A DNA stretch of 64,000 bases from an uncultured Ruminococcus sp. (GCF_934476685.1 NZ_CAKSNX010000002.1:62001-126000), one strand, 5' to 3'; positions 42,009 through 51,474 are shown, counted from the stretch's first letter. Notes: generated by a model not told the origin, from the sequence alone. Numbers and translations are program-made.

Positions 42009-43355
42009 ATGAAAAAAGATCTTACATCGGGGAATATAACAAAAACTCTGCTGGCTTTTGCAGGCCCTATGATAATAGGAAATCTGCTCCAACAGGTTTA
42101 TAATATCGCCGACACTCTTATAGTAGGACGCTGCCTTGGTGAAAATGCCCTTGCGGCGGTGGGAAGTACATATACACTCACTACATTTCTCTATTCTATA
42201 ATAATAGGTCTGTGTATGGGCGGCGGAGCGTTGATATCGTACTGCTGCGGTGAAAAGAATATGCAGAAAATGAGATCCTGCGTAAATATATCCTTTGTCC
42301 TTATATGTGCGGTCGCTGCGGCGGCTGAAATAATCACCCTGTGTACAACTTCGGGTATACTGCGGCTGCTGAGAACGCCTGCAAATATAATGGGTATGAC
42401 CGAAGATTATGTAAAAATAATCCTTTCGGGCATCATATTTATATTTCTGTGTAACTTTTATGCCTATATGCTCCGTGGAGTGGGAAATTCTATCATCCCG
42501 CTGATATTTCTCGGCGCAGCGTCAGTTATAAACATAATACTTGATATAGTTTTTGTTGTGTACTGTGATATGGGGGTAAAAGGAGCGGCATATGCCACCC
42601 TAATAGCGCAGGCTTTTTCGGGAGCGGGACTTGCTGTATATACGCTCATAAAGGAAAAAGACCTCAGAATTTCATTGAAGGGTATGCGTTTCAATGCAGG
42701 TGAAGTTATAGAAGTGCTGAGAATGACCTTTGCCGCCTCAGTACAGCAGTCGGTAATGAATTTCGGTATACTTATGATACAGGGACTTGTAAACAGCTTT
42801 GGAACAACTGTAATGGCAGCCTTTACGGTAGCGGTGAAGATAGATACGATAGCTTATATGCCTGCGCAGGAATTCGGCAATGCATTTTCACTGTTCATTT
42901 CTCAGAATTTCGGCGCTCATAAACATGACAGGATAAAAGAATGTGTTAAAAGATCAGTTAAGCTGACATCTGTTTTCTGCATTATCGTTTCAGCCGCTGT
43001 TGTTGTTTTCTCTGAACAGCTTATGATGATATTTGTTAAACGCAGTGAAACGGATATAATTCATACGGGAGTTCAGTATCTTGTGACAGAGGGTTCGTTC
43101 TATGTCGGCATAGGTCTGCTTTTCCTGCTTTATGGCTATTACAGGGGAATAAATAAACCCGAAATGTCACTGGTGCTGACCGTTATATCCTTAGGCACAA
43201 GAGTTGCCCTTGCATATTTTCTTTCGCTATTTAAAGCGGTGGGCGTTTTCGGAATATGGATATCCATACCAATAGGCTGGCTGCTTGCAGATATAGTTGG
43301 ATATCTGTATATGAAAAAATTATCCTATCGTCAAAACCGTGAGATAATGTCATAA
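42009..43355 (+). CDS. MATE-family multidrug exporter
   Basis: 448 residues, twelve membrane spans, with the MATE N-terminal pattern AGPMIIGNLLQQVYNIADTLIVGRCLGENALAAVGS and the second-half counterpart PAQEFGNAFSLFISQNFGA. It exports drugs or metabolites using a Na+ or H+ gradient; the substrate is unknown. It has its own promoter, and a micro-gene with a terminator lies just upstream. A bidirectional terminator follows. It is one of three MATE genes in this window. Confidence 0.92.
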   Translation: MKKDLTSGNITKTLLAFAGPMIIGNLLQQVYNIADTLIVGRCLGENALAAVGSTYTLTTFLYSIIIGLCMGGGALISYCCGEKNMQKMRSCVNISFVLICAVAAAAEIITLCTTSGILRLLRTPANIMGMTEDYVKIILSGIIFIFLCNFYAYMLRGVGNSIIPLIFLGAASVINIILDIVFVVYCDMGVKGAAYATLIAQAFSGAGLAVYTLIKEKDLRISLKGMRFNAGEVIEVLRMTFAASVQQSVMNFGILMIQGLVNSFGTTVMAAFTVAVKIDTIAYMPAQEFGNAFSLFISQNFGAHKHDRIKECVKRSVKLTSVFCIIVSAAVVVFSEQLMMIFVKRSETDIIHTGVQYLVTEGSFYVGIGLLFLLYGYYRGINKPEMSLVLTVISLGTRVALAYFLSLFKAVGVFGIWISIPIGWLLADIVGYLYMKKLSYRQNREIMS

Positions 43356-43360
43356 AATAA

Positions 43361-43393
43361 AGAGCGTTCGCTTAACGGCAAACGCTCTTTTTG
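43361..43393. terminator. Bidirectional terminator
   Basis: AAAGAGCGTT pairs with AACGCTCTTT, with T runs on both strands, between convergent genes. Confidence 0.85.
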
Positions 43394-43395
43394 TA

Positions 43396-44370
43396 TCAGT
43401 TCTGTCTGTTTATCTGTTCATCGGTTATCATAGGGTAGCTTACAAGTCGGCTGCCGTCAAGATCTTCTTTGTGCATATCAACGGCGGATATCTGATGATT
43501 GTTGTATGTGGTGTAGTAATATATTCCCTTGTCAGCATTGCAGCATGAAGTGTATATCGTTATCTCATACCGTCCCTCTCCCACATCACAGCAGCCTCTC
43601 TGCTGATCTACCGAACCGAGTATGTGGAAAAACTGGCTTACGCTTTCGGTTTCTGAGCTGCCCGAAACGGAATTTGCTCTTACGAATGCGGCTCTCACAA
43701 ATCTTGACTGTGATGAAAGATCTCCCGGAAGACCGATCGCGCCCATACCTCTGCTGTATGTTTTAAGATCAAGCTTGCTTGAAAAATTGTTCTGCGGCTG
43801 TTTTGGCGAAAGGTGCATATAATCATTGAGCCTGAACATCTGCTCATTGAATGGCGGATTATTCGTAAGCACTCCCACAGGGTTGTCATAGACTTTTATT
43901 CCGTCACGAACGGACTCAACAGTAATAGTCTGCTCGCTGTCTGCGATTATCCAATGCAGCTGACCGGCAGGCATATGCTCATTGAAAGGCGTGTCAGTAA
44001 TATTTATCCTTGAAATAAGATCCTTTGCCTCAGCTGTGCTTGAACATCTGCTGAGTATCCAAGGGATAAATTCATACTGCGCAACATTGTCCCTGCCGTC
44101 AATATTTTTGCCGTAATAAGCATTTCCCACAAAGTTAAGGCCTGCCATTGCAAGCCCTTTTTCATTCACAGCGTCATAGAAAAGGGGATAACCCTGAGCA
44201 ATGTGTGCTGTGCCTATAACAGCGTAGTGATTTTTATATACGCCCATATTCAGAAAATCAAGTCTGAAATTCCTAGGCATAACAACTATCTCTTCTCCGT
44301 AGGAGCTTTCATAGTCAAGTGTTCTGCCAAAATAAAAATCTTCTGTCTTGTATGTTGCAGCTGTACACAT
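43396..44370 (-). CDS. Choloylglycine hydrolase family amidase (bile salt hydrolase type)
   Basis: 324 residues. Ntn hydrolase that exposes Cys2 after Met removal. Residues seen: Cys2, Arg16 and Asp19 (YFGRTLDYE), Asn in AGLNFVGNA, Asn in VLTNNPPFN and Arg in QSRFVRAAF, all expected for catalysis. It hydrolyses amide bonds of conjugated bile salts or penicillin V; these two activities cannot be told apart from sequence alone, but the gut setting favours bile salts. There is no signal peptide, so it is cytoplasmic. It is encoded alone, upstream of a metallophosphoesterase gene. Confidence 0.85.
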   Translation of the reverse strand: MCTAATYKTEDFYFGRTLDYESSYGEEIVVMPRNFRLDFLNMGVYKNHYAVIGTAHIAQGYPLFYDAVNEKGLAMAGLNFVGNAYYGKNIDGRDNVAQYEFIPWILSRCSSTAEAKDLISRINITDTPFNEHMPAGQLHWIIADSEQTITVESVRDGIKVYDNPVGVLTNNPPFNEQMFRLNDYMHLSPKQPQNNFSSKLDLKTYSRGMGAIGLPGDLSSQSRFVRAAFVRANSVSGSSETESVSQFFHILGSVDQQRGCCDVGEGRYEITIYTSCCNADKGIYYYTTYNNHQISAVDMHKEDLDGSRLVSYPMITDEQINRQN

Positions 44371-44405
44371 AATTCCTTTCCTCCAATAATCTCATTTTAA
44401 TATCA

Positions 44406-45524
44406 TTAATTTTCGGATATGTCGATAACAACATATTCAGATTTGCAGCCTGTCTTGAACTTTATCGCCCAGTCTGATATGCCGGAAGTAACGATGAAGT
44501 TTGAATTTTCACGCTTTTCATAGCCGTATGTTCTGTCATTGCTGCTTACCAGAGTACCGATAAGATTTATCGGTATAAGCTGTCCGCCGTGAGTGTGACC
44601 CGAAAGCACAAGGTCTGCGCCCACCGCAGCCTGAGCGTCATAATCGCATGGCTGGTGATCCATAACGATAGTGAACTTGTCCTTGTCAAGATCCTTCATA
44701 AGCTCTTCCATTGACGCTCTGCCGTTGCCGTTTTCGACCTCTTCCGAAAGATCCTGTCTGCCGACTATGTAAAAACGATCGTCAATAAGAACGCTCTGAT
44801 CCTGAAGAACGGTTACATTGTTCTTTTTAAGTTCTGCAATAAGATCATCACCGCTGTATCCTCTGTAATCTGCGCCGTAATATCCCTTATCGTGGTTTCC
44901 GAATGAGAAATATACTCCGTATTTTGTTTTGAGCGTACCGAGAGCCTTGCAGGAAAGTATCATATTTTCCTTTGTGGTGTCATCGTCTACGAAATCTCCC
45001 GTTATAAGCACAACGTCGGGTTCAAGCTTCTGTATCTCCTTGATATGTTCAGCAAAGCCGTTTCCGTCAAATGTTGTTCCCACATGGGAGTCTGCTATCT
45101 GAACTATCTTTATGTTGCCCACAGCCTTGTCCGTTTTTATGGAGTAATCCGTTTCCCATACATTGTATGCAAGATACCAGCCGACAGAAAGATATATTAT
45201 GGTAGTTCCCAAGGCAAAAAAACCTCTGAGATCACGCTTGAACTCTTTTTTGCCGGCCTTTTTTATAATAAAGAACACCAGATCGAATATGAGCCAGAAT
45301 ATCACAAGATGAAGTATGCATATTATGGCATTTACTGAGCCTATCAGCAGCCATATCACCGCCGCCACAGCAGCAGTCAGAATAGCACTGAACAGATATC
45401 CAAGTTTTTTGCTGTCCTTTGAAAGCTTTTTAATAAAGCCGAATTTTGATATCTTGTTTATGAGATATATAACGGCAGCTCCAAAGCCCAGAATTACCAG
45501 TATGAAAATTATTGCCCAAAGCAT
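44406..45524 (-). CDS. Membrane-anchored metallophosphoesterase
   Basis: 372 residues. Four N-terminal spans (about residues 1-125) precede a calcineurin-like domain: IVQIADSHVG, LITGDFVDD, FGNHDKGYYG, VMDHQPCD and LSGHTHGGQL, giving the full two-metal site. This is the YkuE-like class, whose substrates (often UDP-sugars or lipids) vary. The active domain probably lies outside the membrane. It lies 12 bases after the MATE gene and may share its transcript. The SD is GGAGGA. Confidence 0.88.
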   Translation of the reverse strand: MLWAIIFILVILGFGAAVIYLINKISKFGFIKKLSKDSKKLGYLFSAILTAAVAAVIWLLIGSVNAIICILHLVIFWLIFDLVFFIIKKAGKKEFKRDLRGFFALGTTIIYLSVGWYLAYNVWETDYSIKTDKAVGNIKIVQIADSHVGTTFDGNGFAEHIKEIQKLEPDVVLITGDFVDDDTTKENMILSCKALGTLKTKYGVYFSFGNHDKGYYGADYRGYSGDDLIAELKKNNVTVLQDQSVLIDDRFYIVGRQDLSEEVENGNGRASMEELMKDLDKDKFTIVMDHQPCDYDAQAAVGADLVLSGHTHGGQLIPINLIGTLVSSNDRTYGYEKRENSNFIVTSGISDWAIKFKTGCKSEYVVIDISEN

Positions 45525-45536
45525 TTTTTATCCTCC

Positions 45537-46868
45537 TTAACAGTATTTGTACTTTTTCCTGTATACCACAAACATAATGGCAGTAACTATCAGCGTCAGT
45601 CCCTCCGCCGCAACAACTGCGAACCATATGCCGTTTACACCGAACATAATAGGCAGAATGAATACCGCTGCGATCTGGAATAAAAATGTACGCAGGAATG
45701 ATATTGCCGCTGATACCGCTCCGTTGCCAAGTCCTGTGAAAAAGGCAGAACCGAAAATGTTAAATCCGCTGATAATAAATGAAATGGCATAAGCTCTTAA
45801 TGCATATGAAGTCATATCGCAAAGCTCAGCGTCATAGCCTACGAATATTTTTGCCATAACGTCCGTCAGTATTTCCGACAGCAGGGTAGCGATTATGCCC
45901 GATATAAGCATTATAAAAAGACTTTTTTTGAGTATGCCTTTAAGTTCGTCTGTGTTGTCTGCTCCGTAATGATATCCCACAACAGGTGCAGCGCCCACAG
46001 AATAACCCATTGATATTGCAAGGAAAACATAGCTTACATACATTATAACTCCGTATGCCGCAACGCCGTTTTCACCTGCCAGACGCAAAAGCTGGAAGTT
46101 ATACAGCATAGCAACAATGGAAGTAGAAATGTTCGTTACCATTTCTGAAGAGCCGTTTGAGCATACCTTTCCCAGCGCCCGCCAGTCGGGTTTGAATTTT
46201 GTGAAATAAAGCGCAGAACTTCTTTTCTTCAAAAAGTATACAAGGGGTATTATTCCGCCGACCGACCAGCTCATAGCCGTTGCCGCAGCAGCTCCTGCAA
46301 TGCCCCATTTCATAACATAGACAAAAAGAAAATCGAATACCACATTTGTAATGCCTGCAATAACTGAGATAAGAAGTCCGAATTTAGGCTTTTCCGCCGT
46401 GACCATAAGGCTTTGAAAAGCGTTGAACAGCATATTCAGCGGTGTAAAGCATATAAGTATCCTGCCGTAAAGTATGCCGTAGTGAGCAAGTTCGCCTTTC
46501 GCTCCCACCAGATCGGCTATCTGTTCCATAAAAATAAACATAACAGCCGACGCAATTACTCCGAAAACAAAAAGCAGAACAGTTATGAAGGTAAAAACCT
46601 CCCTTGCTTTCTGCTCATCGTTTTTGCCCATCATAAAAGAAATAAGTGCGCTGCCGCCTGCACCTATCATAAATCCGAATGACGCAACGACGACAAGTAT
46701 GGGGATAATGAGATTGATTGCCGCAAAAGCATTCTTTCCTGCAAAATTCGACACAAAAAATCCGTCAATCACACCGTATATCATTGTGACCAGCATCATT
46801 ACTATGCTCGGCAGCACGAACCTCAGCAGTTTTTTATATGTGAAATGATCTGACAAACGTATTTCCAA
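45537..46868 (-). CDS. MATE-family exporter, second copy
   Basis: 443 residues and twelve spans. The N-terminal pattern is LRFVLPSIVMMLVTMIYGVIDGFFVSNFAGKNAFAAINL, close to the clostridial MepA-like group, with an internal repeat of the half-transporter. The substrate is unknown. It is followed by the metallophosphoesterase gene in a likely two-gene operon. The promoter is probably in the 290-base region upstream, which has no gene. Confidence 0.9.
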   Translation of the reverse strand: MEIRLSDHFTYKKLLRFVLPSIVMMLVTMIYGVIDGFFVSNFAGKNAFAAINLIIPILVVVASFGFMIGAGGSALISFMMGKNDEQKAREVFTFITVLLFVFGVIASAVMFIFMEQIADLVGAKGELAHYGILYGRILICFTPLNMLFNAFQSLMVTAEKPKFGLLISVIAGITNVVFDFLFVYVMKWGIAGAAAATAMSWSVGGIIPLVYFLKKRSSALYFTKFKPDWRALGKVCSNGSSEMVTNISTSIVAMLYNFQLLRLAGENGVAAYGVIMYVSYVFLAISMGYSVGAAPVVGYHYGADNTDELKGILKKSLFIMLISGIIATLLSEILTDVMAKIFVGYDAELCDMTSYALRAYAISFIISGFNIFGSAFFTGLGNGAVSAAISFLRTFLFQIAAVFILPIMFGVNGIWFAVVAAEGLTLIVTAIMFVVYRKKYKYC

Positions 46869-47098
46869 AATTATTTTCTCTACTCCTGTTTTTGTATTAT
46901 CTTGTATTATATAGTAATTAAAATGGTTTACTTATAAGGGGTATTATAATCCTTGCCGAACATATTGTCAAGGCGGACATAAGAATTTTCGTATGTTTTT
47001 AATTTATATTTAATATAGCAATACTAATATTCTGCTCAATATTTTTAATTATATAAATACAGCATTGAATATCGGATAATAGCAGTATTTCTTTAAAA

Positions 47099-47141
47099 GC
47101 AAAAGCAGGTATGATAAATCTCACACCTGCTTTTATATAAA
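47099..47141 (-). terminator. Terminator of pdxST
   Basis: AGCAGGT pairs with ACCTGCT around a loop, with a T-rich tail on the minus strand. Confidence 0.7.
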
Positions 47142-47162
47142 ATTTTCTTTTGTTTACTTCCT

Positions 47163-47729
47163 TTAAGCTTTGCCGATCATATCAAGAAAATACTGATGAA
47201 CATAATTATCATCATTAAGTTCCGGATGAAAAGCCGCTGCAAGCTGATTTTCATATCTTGCGGCAACTATATGACCGCCTGTTTCAGCAAGTATCTGACA
47301 GCTGCCTTCGTCGCTTATGTAAGGCGCACGGATAAATGTCATCGGTATCTCTCTGCCGTCAAAATCCGCCTTTGTGAAAAAGCTGCCAAGCTGACGGCCG
47401 TATGCATTCCTGCGGACAGTCATAGGCATTGTGCCGAAATAGCTGCGGCTGTCGTTCTCAGTTTTTTCTGCCAGAAGTATCATTCCCGCACAAGTTCCAA
47501 AAACGGGCATACCGTCCTCGATAAGCTTTTTTATAGGTTCAAAAAGGTCAAGTTCTCTTAAAAGCTTGCCCTGAACGGTGCTTTCTCCGCCGGGGATAAT
47601 AAGTCCGTTCATCTTTCTGTCAAGATCTTTAAGCTGCCTTATCTCAAAGCTTTCCGCTCCAAGCTCTGAAAGCTTCTTTATATGCTCAGCAAAAGCACCC
47701 TGAAGTGCAAGTACGCCGATAACAGCCAT
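47163..47729 (-). CDS. pdxT: Glutaminase subunit of pyridoxal phosphate synthase
   Basis: 188 residues. Class I glutamine amidotransferase that feeds ammonia to PdxS. Motifs: IGVLALQGAFAEH, LIIPGGEST, the nucleophile Cys in GTCAGMILLA, and the His-Glu pair in AAFHPELND. The length is normal. It follows pdxS with one base between, the standard pdxST operon for vitamin B6 synthesis. Confidence 0.96.
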   Translation of the reverse strand: MAVIGVLALQGAFAEHIKKLSELGAESFEIRQLKDLDRKMNGLIIPGGESTVQGKLLRELDLFEPIKKLIEDGMPVFGTCAGMILLAEKTENDSRSYFGTMPMTVRRNAYGRQLGSFFTKADFDGREIPMTFIRAPYISDEGSCQILAETGGHIVAARYENQLAAAFHPELNDDNYVHQYFLDMIGKA

Positions 47730-47730
47730 T

Positions 47731-48606
47731 TTACTTACCTCTTTCAGCCATAAGCAGTGCGATCTCCTGCTCGTTTATACCTACCATAGCCTCGCCGAGA
47801 TCCTCTGAAAGTTCAGCAAGAAGAGCAGCGTCATTGTAGTTTGTTACAGCCTTTACGATAGCCTGAGCTCTCTTTTCAGGATTGCCTGACTTGAAGATAC
47901 CGGAGCCTACGAATACGCCCTCTGCGCCAAGCTGCATCATAAGAGCTGCGTCAGCAGGAGTTGCAACTCCGCCTGCGGCAAAGTTTACAACAGGGAGCTT
48001 TCCGTTTTCAGCAACGTACTGGACCAGCTCGTATGGGACCTGAAGAACCTTTGCAGCCTCATAAAGCTCGTCCTTAGACATTGAAGTAAGTCTTCTGATC
48101 TCGCTCTGCATCATTCTCATATGACGTACAGCCTGAACAACGTCGCCTGTACCTGGCTCTCCCTTTGTTCTTATCATAGATGCGCCCTCGTTTATTCTTC
48201 TGAGAGCCTCGCCGAGATCCTTTGCGCCGCAAACGAAAGGTACGTCGAACTGTCTTTTGTCAATGTGGTACTTGTCATCAGCAGGGGAAAGAACTTCTGA
48301 CTCGTCAATGTAGTCTATCTCGATAGCCTGAAGTATCTGCGCTTCAGCAAAATGACCAATACGGCACTTTGCCATAACAGGGATAGAAACTGCTTCCTGA
48401 ATGCCCTTTATCATCTTAGGGTCGCTCATTCTTGAAACGCCGCCTGCTGCACGGATATCAGCAGGGATCCTCTCAAGTGCCATAACAGCACAAGCACCTG
48501 CAGCCTCAGCTATCTTAGCCTGTTCAGGAGTTGTAACGTCCATGATAACTCCGCCCTTTAACATCTGAGCGAGATTTTTGTTAAGTTCAAATCTTTCGTT
48601 TGCCAT
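47731..48606 (-). CDS. pdxS: Synthase subunit of pyridoxal phosphate synthase
   Basis: 291 residues. Makes pyridoxal 5'-phosphate from ribose 5-phosphate, glyceraldehyde 3-phosphate and ammonia. N-terminal GGVIMDVTTPEQAKIAEAAG, KCRIGHFAEAQ, IDYIDESEVL, MIRTKGEPGTG and the phosphate site NFAAGGVATPADAALMMQLGAEGVFVGSGIF are all intact. SD AAAGGAAC. First gene of the operon. Confidence 0.97.
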   Translation of the reverse strand: MANERFELNKNLAQMLKGGVIMDVTTPEQAKIAEAAGACAVMALERIPADIRAAGGVSRMSDPKMIKGIQEAVSIPVMAKCRIGHFAEAQILQAIEIDYIDESEVLSPADDKYHIDKRQFDVPFVCGAKDLGEALRRINEGASMIRTKGEPGTGDVVQAVRHMRMMQSEIRRLTSMSKDELYEAAKVLQVPYELVQYVAENGKLPVVNFAAGGVATPADAALMMQLGAEGVFVGSGIFKSGNPEKRAQAIVKAVTNYNDAALLAELSEDLGEAMVGINEQEIALLMAERGK

Positions 48607-48929
48607 TTTATATCAGTTCCTTTCAGATATTTTTTACTGTATCAAAATTATACTCCCATTTTATCGTATTTTCAAATTAGAGAAAACTTAGATTTTTATA
48701 CTGCGTTTTATTGATACAGCACAAACTACAACCACTTTATATTATAGAAATCAAGCAGTTTATACAATGCTTTTTGCCTGCATTTTTGCTCAAAAATCGC
48801 ATATGTAAAATCTGCACAAATTAATCATATATGAATGGTATGCTTTTTGATGCATTAGTAGAAAATCAATATTACGATCAAAATTTTCATAGCAGAACAA
48901 ATAGTTTTTCTGTGCCGATAAAAAAATGC
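48607..48929. other. Intergenic region, no gene
   Basis: Shared upstream region of pdxS (minus) and the micro-gene unit (plus). AT-rich; no ORF with an SD. Confidence 0.4.
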
Positions 48930-48958
48930 TTGACAAAATTTGCTTTGTGTATTATAAT
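48930..48958 (+). promoter_or_regulatory. Consensus promoter upstream of the rtcB leader
   Basis: TTGACA (48930-48935), 17 bases, TATAAT (48953-48958). Confidence 0.8.
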
Positions 48959-48990
48959 AAGTAAAATTCTAAGAAAGGACGGTGGATCTC

Positions 48991-49071
48991 ATGCGTAAAA
49001 TTTCAAGCATCAAGTATAATATAATATCGTATAGTTGTCAGCAGAAGGTTTGCCGTTTCGGAAAACGTTGA
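48991..49071 (+). CDS. 26-residue leader ORF before rtcB
   Basis: Starts MRKISSIKYNIISYS and ends CQQKVCRFGKR; 26 codons with SD AAAGGACGG about nine to ten bases upstream. It is basic and has two cysteines. An intrinsic terminator lies 26 bases after its stop, and rtcB starts after that. No clear second promoter occurs between terminator and rtcB, so read-through past the terminator may be how rtcB is expressed. The same plan (consensus promoter, tiny ORF, terminator) occurs at 41766-41934. Confidence 0.5.
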   Translation: MRKISSIKYNIISYSCQQKVCRFGKR

Positions 49072-49096
49072 TCCATAATTTTTTTCGGATATCATC

Positions 49097-49130
49097 GGAC
49101 GTTTCTTTTGTTGTGAAACGTCCTTTTTTG
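49097..49130 (+). terminator. Terminator in the rtcB leader
   Basis: GGACGTTTC pairs with GAAACGTCC, then TTTTTT. Confidence 0.8.
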
Positions 49131-49176
49131 CGTCCGAACGGCAGACAAAATTTTAAAATTATAAGGAGATCAACTT

Positions 49177-50385
49177 ATGTTAGAATTAAGAGGAAAATTT
49201 AACAGCGCAAAGGTCTTTACTGACATTATAGACGAGGGCGCTGTATCACAGATAATGACCATGCTGGATCAGGAATTTGTTCAGGGTCAGAAAATACGCA
49301 TAATGCCTGACGTACACGCAGGCGCAGGCTGTACTATCGGCACAACTATGACTATAACCGATAAAGCTGTGCCAAATCTTGTTGGCGTTGACATAGGCTG
49401 TGGAATGGAAACTGTTAAGCTTAAAGAAAAGCATATCGAAGTCCAGCAGCTTGATAAGCTTATATACCGCTCTGTTCCCTCAGGCTTTGCCATAAGGAAA
49501 AAGCCGCACAGATATGTGAGCAGGATAGATCTTACAAAGCTTTTCTGCTATGATAAGATAAACGCCCAGCGGGCAGAGCTGAGCGTAGGCACTCTGGGCG
49601 GCGGAAACCATTTTATTGAAGCGGATAAGGGTTCTGACGGCTCTGTGTATATCGTTGTTCATTCGGGTTCACGTCATCTCGGTACGGAGGTAGCGAAGTA
49701 TTATCAGAACGAGGCTTACAGCCGTCTTAACGGATCTTCACAAAAGGAAGTAGATCAGCTTAGCGCAGAGCTTAAAGCGCAGGGCAGACAGAACAAGATA
49801 CAGCATGAGATAAAAAAGCTTGTAAACACAAAGCGCACAGGTGTAAGAAAAGATCTTGCCTATGCTGAGGGTGAGCTTTTTGAACAGTATATACACGATA
49901 TGAAGATAGTGCAGGAGTTCGCTATGCTTAACCGCCATGCCATTATGGACGAGATAATAAAGGGTATGGGACTTCATGTAAAGGAGCAATTCACAACTAT
50001 CCACAATTATATCGACACAGATAATATGATACTGAGAAAGGGGGCGGTTTCCGCACAGAAAGGCGAAAAGCTTATAATCCCGATCAATATGCGTGACGGA
50101 AGTCTTATCTGTATCGGAAAGGGAAATGAGGACTGGAATTTTTCCGCACCTCACGGCGCAGGCAGACTTTTTTCACGTTCAGCCGCAAAGGAGAACTTTA
50201 CTGTATCTGAATTCAAAAAGCAGATGAAGGGCGTATATACCACCTCTGTAAATGCAGGAACTCTTGACGAAAGCCCTATGGCTTATAAAAATATGGACGA
50301 TATAGTAAGCAATATCGGAGACACCGCTGAGATCATTGATATCATCAAACCTGTATACAATTTCAAAGCAGGGGAGGAGGACTGA
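49177..50385 (+). CDS. rtcB: RNA-splicing ligase RtcB
   Basis: 402 residues. Joins RNA ends bearing 2',3'-cyclic phosphate or 3'-phosphate to 5'-OH ends using GTP and Mn2+. Motifs: MPDVHAGAGCTIGTT, GVDIGCGMET (Cys metal ligand), GTLGGGNHFIE, VVHSGSRHLG and the GMP-accepting His in APHGAGRLFSRSAA. The length fits the shorter bacterial RtcB group. SD AAGGAG. The following 65-codon gene starts one base after its stop. Confidence 0.94.
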   Translation: MLELRGKFNSAKVFTDIIDEGAVSQIMTMLDQEFVQGQKIRIMPDVHAGAGCTIGTTMTITDKAVPNLVGVDIGCGMETVKLKEKHIEVQQLDKLIYRSVPSGFAIRKKPHRYVSRIDLTKLFCYDKINAQRAELSVGTLGGGNHFIEADKGSDGSVYIVVHSGSRHLGTEVAKYYQNEAYSRLNGSSQKEVDQLSAELKAQGRQNKIQHEIKKLVNTKRTGVRKDLAYAEGELFEQYIHDMKIVQEFAMLNRHAIMDEIIKGMGLHVKEQFTTIHNYIDTDNMILRKGAVSAQKGEKLIIPINMRDGSLICIGKGNEDWNFSAPHGAGRLFSRSAAKENFTVSEFKKQMKGVYTTSVNAGTLDESPMAYKNMDDIVSNIGDTAEIIDIIKPVYNFKAGEED

Positions 50386-50386
50386 T

Positions 50387-50584
50387 ATGGAAGGTGAAAA
50401 GAAGAAGTTTATCCCCTATGAAAAACTCAGCAAAAAGGAACAGCGGAAAATTGACCTTATCAGACGTGGCAGCTGGCATGGCGTAGATCCTGCCACAAAG
50501 GTCATACCCAGTGAAAAGCTGAAAGCGTATAACAGAAAGCAGAAACATAAAAAGGATCTGCGGCTTTTATCTGACAGCGAATAA
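50387..50584 (+). CDS. Small basic protein coupled to rtcB
   Basis: 65 residues, MEGEKKKFIPYEKLSKKEQRK then DLIRRGSWHGVDPATKVIPSEKLKAYNRKQKHKKDL; highly charged with about 20 Lys/Arg. No membrane segment or cysteine. The SD GGGGAGGAGG lies inside the end of rtcB, so the two are translationally coupled. I recognise a short conserved clostridial type with the phrase RRGSWHG but no assigned function; given its charge and neighbour, RNA binding is a guess. Confidence 0.72.
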   Translation: MEGEKKKFIPYEKLSKKEQRKIDLIRRGSWHGVDPATKVIPSEKLKAYNRKQKHKKDLRLLSDSE

Positions 50585-50718
50585 GGTCAGAGCAGACAGA
50601 GATGACGGAAAAACAAAATATTCATTTAACATTTTGTTTTAGTCCTTGAAATTTCGGCTGATCTGTGGTATCATACTATTTGTATTGTTTTACTATGATT
50701 ACTTTGGGAGTGTTGAAT

Positions 50719-51474
50719 ATGCTTAATCAATTTTCAAGGACCGAGCTGCTTTTCGGCAAAGAGGCTATGGAAAAGCTTGAAGGCAGCAGAGTTGCTGTTT
50801 TCGGTATCGGCGGAGTAGGCGGATATGCAGTAGAGGCTCTTGCACGCAGCGGAGTGGGAGAGCTTGATCTTATAGATGACGACAAGGTCTGTCTTACAAA
50901 CATTAACCGTCAGATAATCGCAACACGCAGCACAGTAGGAAAATATAAGGTCGATGTTGCCGAGCAGCGTGTAAAGGATATAAACCCGAATATAAAGGTC
51001 AATACTTATAAATGTTTCTATATGCCAGATACGGCAGACCAGTTTGATTTTACGCAGTATGATTATGTTATAGACGCTATCGACACCGTAACAGGAAAGC
51101 TTGAGCTGATAAAACGTGCCGAGGCTGTAAATGTGCCGATAATCTCTTCTATGGGCGCAGGAAACAAGCTTGATCCGACAGCTTTCAAGGTCGCAGATAT
51201 TTACAGCACATCTGTATGCCCACTGGCAAAGGTAATGCGCCGAGAGCTGAGAAAGCTTGGCATAAAGAAGCTTAAGGTGGTTTATTCTGAGGAGATGCCT
51301 ATCAGACCTATCGAGGATATGGCTATATCCTGCCGTCAGCACTGCATATGCCCTCCGGGTACGGCGAGAAAATGCACAGCTAGAAGAGATATACCTGGTT
51401 CAACTGCATTCGTTCCATCTGTTGTTGGACTTATTGTGGCGGGCGAGGTAATAAAGGATCTGGCAAAGAAATAA
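50719..51474 (+). CDS. tcdA: tRNA threonylcarbamoyladenosine dehydratase
   Basis: 251 residues of the E1-like ThiF/MoeB family. It cyclises the t6A37 side chain of ANN-decoding tRNAs with ATP. FSRTELLFGKEAMEKL, VAVFGIGGVGGYAVEALARSG (ATP loop), DDDKVCLTNINRQ and DAIDTVTGKLELI are typical of TcdA. The long frame starts at 50665, but ATG 50719 has the SD GGGAGTG and the correct domain start. It is preceded by about 130 bases, likely with its own promoter. Confidence 0.92.
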   Translation: MLNQFSRTELLFGKEAMEKLEGSRVAVFGIGGVGGYAVEALARSGVGELDLIDDDKVCLTNINRQIIATRSTVGKYKVDVAEQRVKDINPNIKVNTYKCFYMPDTADQFDFTQYDYVIDAIDTVTGKLELIKRAEAVNVPIISSMGAGNKLDPTAFKVADIYSTSVCPLAKVMRRELRKLGIKKLKVVYSEEMPIRPIEDMAISCRQHCICPPGTARKCTARRDIPGSTAFVPSVVGLIVAGEVIKDLAKK

